Source: Actinomycetales bacterium
Lineage (GTDB): Bacteria > Actinomycetota > Actinomycetes > Mycobacteriales > Mycobacteriaceae
NCBI GenBank assembly: GCA_012838715.1
Contig: DUOR01000029.1
Span: forward strand, 1-6,396
Direction: 5' to 3'
Length of the DNA: 6,396 nucleotides
Shown here one piece after another: positions 6,062 to 6,396 of this stretch. The notes under the pieces are model-generated. The model was given only the letters and a program-made list of their open reading frames with translations, had not been told where the DNA came from and did not search any database. A program made the position numbers and the translations under genes. How positions within the stretch are numbered: position 1 is the stretch's first letter; each line of letters opens with the position of its first letter.

Positions 6062-6396
6062 ATGGAAACCCAGTCACTCATCATCATCGCCATCGTCGTC
6101 GCCGTCGTGGCCATCGCGGGGTTCTTCATTTTCCGCATTTTCATCGGCGGTCAGAAGGCCGCGGACAATGAGGTCGGCCGCCACCAACAGGACATCGACG
6201 ACCAGAAGCAAGTCAACCGGTTGAAGAACGAGGAACGGGTGCGCGACGACCGCGTGCACGGTGACGGCGTCCGTGACGACCGCACCGCCGGCGACCGCGT
6301 GCGCGGTGACAGCGTCCATGACGACCGTGCGCACGATGACCGCGTGCGCGGCGACCGCACCGCCGGCAACCGCAGCGCCGACCCCCGGGGCGCGAC
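6062..6396 (+). CDS. Single-pass membrane protein with pentapeptide-repeat tail, cut by window edge, function unknown
   Basis: I do not recognise this protein. The 111 visible codons have no stop. The start is ATG at 6062 with GAGGA at 6053-6057 and an earlier GAGGA at 6047-6051. After METQ a strongly hydrophobic helix (about 5-28, Ile/Val/Ala then Phe/Ile with one Arg) forms an uncleaved N-terminal anchor. A polar, probably helical, charged stretch follows (31-59: QKAADNEVGR, QQDIDDQKQ, LKNEE). From residue 60 come ten tandem pentapeptides of pattern [V/T/A]-[R/H/A]-[D/G]-D-R: VRDDR, VHGDG, VRDDR, TAGDR, VRGDS, VHDDR, AHDDR, VRGDR, TAGNR and SADPR. This Asp/Arg-rich tail would be disordered and charge-balanced. 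It is divergent from groES. The minus strand here is also open, but only this strand has a start, ribosome-binding site and membrane helix in order. Confidence 0.78.
   Translation, partial: METQSLIIIAIVVAVVAIAGFFIFRIFIGGQKAADNEVGRHQQDIDDQKQVNRLKNEERVRDDRVHGDGVRDDRTAGDRVRGDSVHDDRAHDDRVRGDRTAGNRSADPRGA
6239..6388 (+). repeat. 15-bp coding repeats (ten pentapeptide units)
   Basis: Ten in-frame 15-bp units encode the pentapeptides of the gene starting at 6062. A 16-bp block, CGACCGCACCGCCGGC, recurs exactly at 6277-6292 and 6352-6367. These are 75 bp, or five units, apart, which suggests expansion by duplication of a multi-unit block. The array may continue past the window edge. Confidence 0.8.

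Noticed and set aside
6074..6334. Minus-strand open frame opposite the repeat protein
   Set aside because: It has no ribosome-binding site, and its Val/Ala/Asp-rich product is the complement of the repeats. The plus strand has start, ribosome-binding site and membrane helix in the right order.

Overview
The window is GC-rich actinobacterial DNA. Its gene order matches a locus I know from Mycobacterium tuberculosis: groES, groEL1, whiB3, (Rv3415c), sigD, rsdA, Rv3412, guaB2. The protein sequences fit Corynebacteriales. The GuaB N-terminus and the lack of an Rv3415c-like gene between sigD and whiB favour a high-GC Corynebacterium. The genus is inferred from memory of these families; no search was run.

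Layout, left to right. guaB (IMP dehydrogenase) runs off the left edge on the minus strand. It is divergent from a DUF5319/Rv3412-like gene (389-769, +) that carries four cysteines and may be leaderless. That gene converges on rsdA (785-1807, -), a single-pass membrane anti-sigma factor, which lies downstream of sigD (1937-2518, -), an ECF sigma factor. A gene-free stretch of about 580 bp follows, holding an 11-bp tandem array and two perfect dyads. Next is a WhiB3/WhcB-type iron-sulfur regulator (3098-3406, +) with a strong intrinsic terminator. A repeat-rich convergent gap separates it from the groES-groEL operon (5618 down to 3702, -). That operon has a CIRCE operator laid over a sigma-A-type promoter, so control by HrcA is expected. 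At the right edge a plus-strand gene starts at 6062. It encodes one N-terminal membrane helix followed by a pentapeptide-repeat tail and is cut by the window end.

Functionally this is mostly a stress and redox regulatory neighbourhood: SigD with its membrane-tethered inhibitor RsdA, a redox-sensing WhiB protein, and heat-shock chaperonins under HrcA. It sits next to purine synthesis (guaB). The CDSs are orthodox. The less explained parts are the short-period tandem arrays in the non-coding gaps (exact 11-bp period at 2674-2750 and 3467-3521, about 22 bp at 5834-5941), an intrinsic terminator at 5936-5961 with no gene feeding it, the pentapeptide-repeat membrane protein, and the cysteine cluster of the DUF5319 protein. 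I found no CRISPR array, transposase, tRNA or rRNA.
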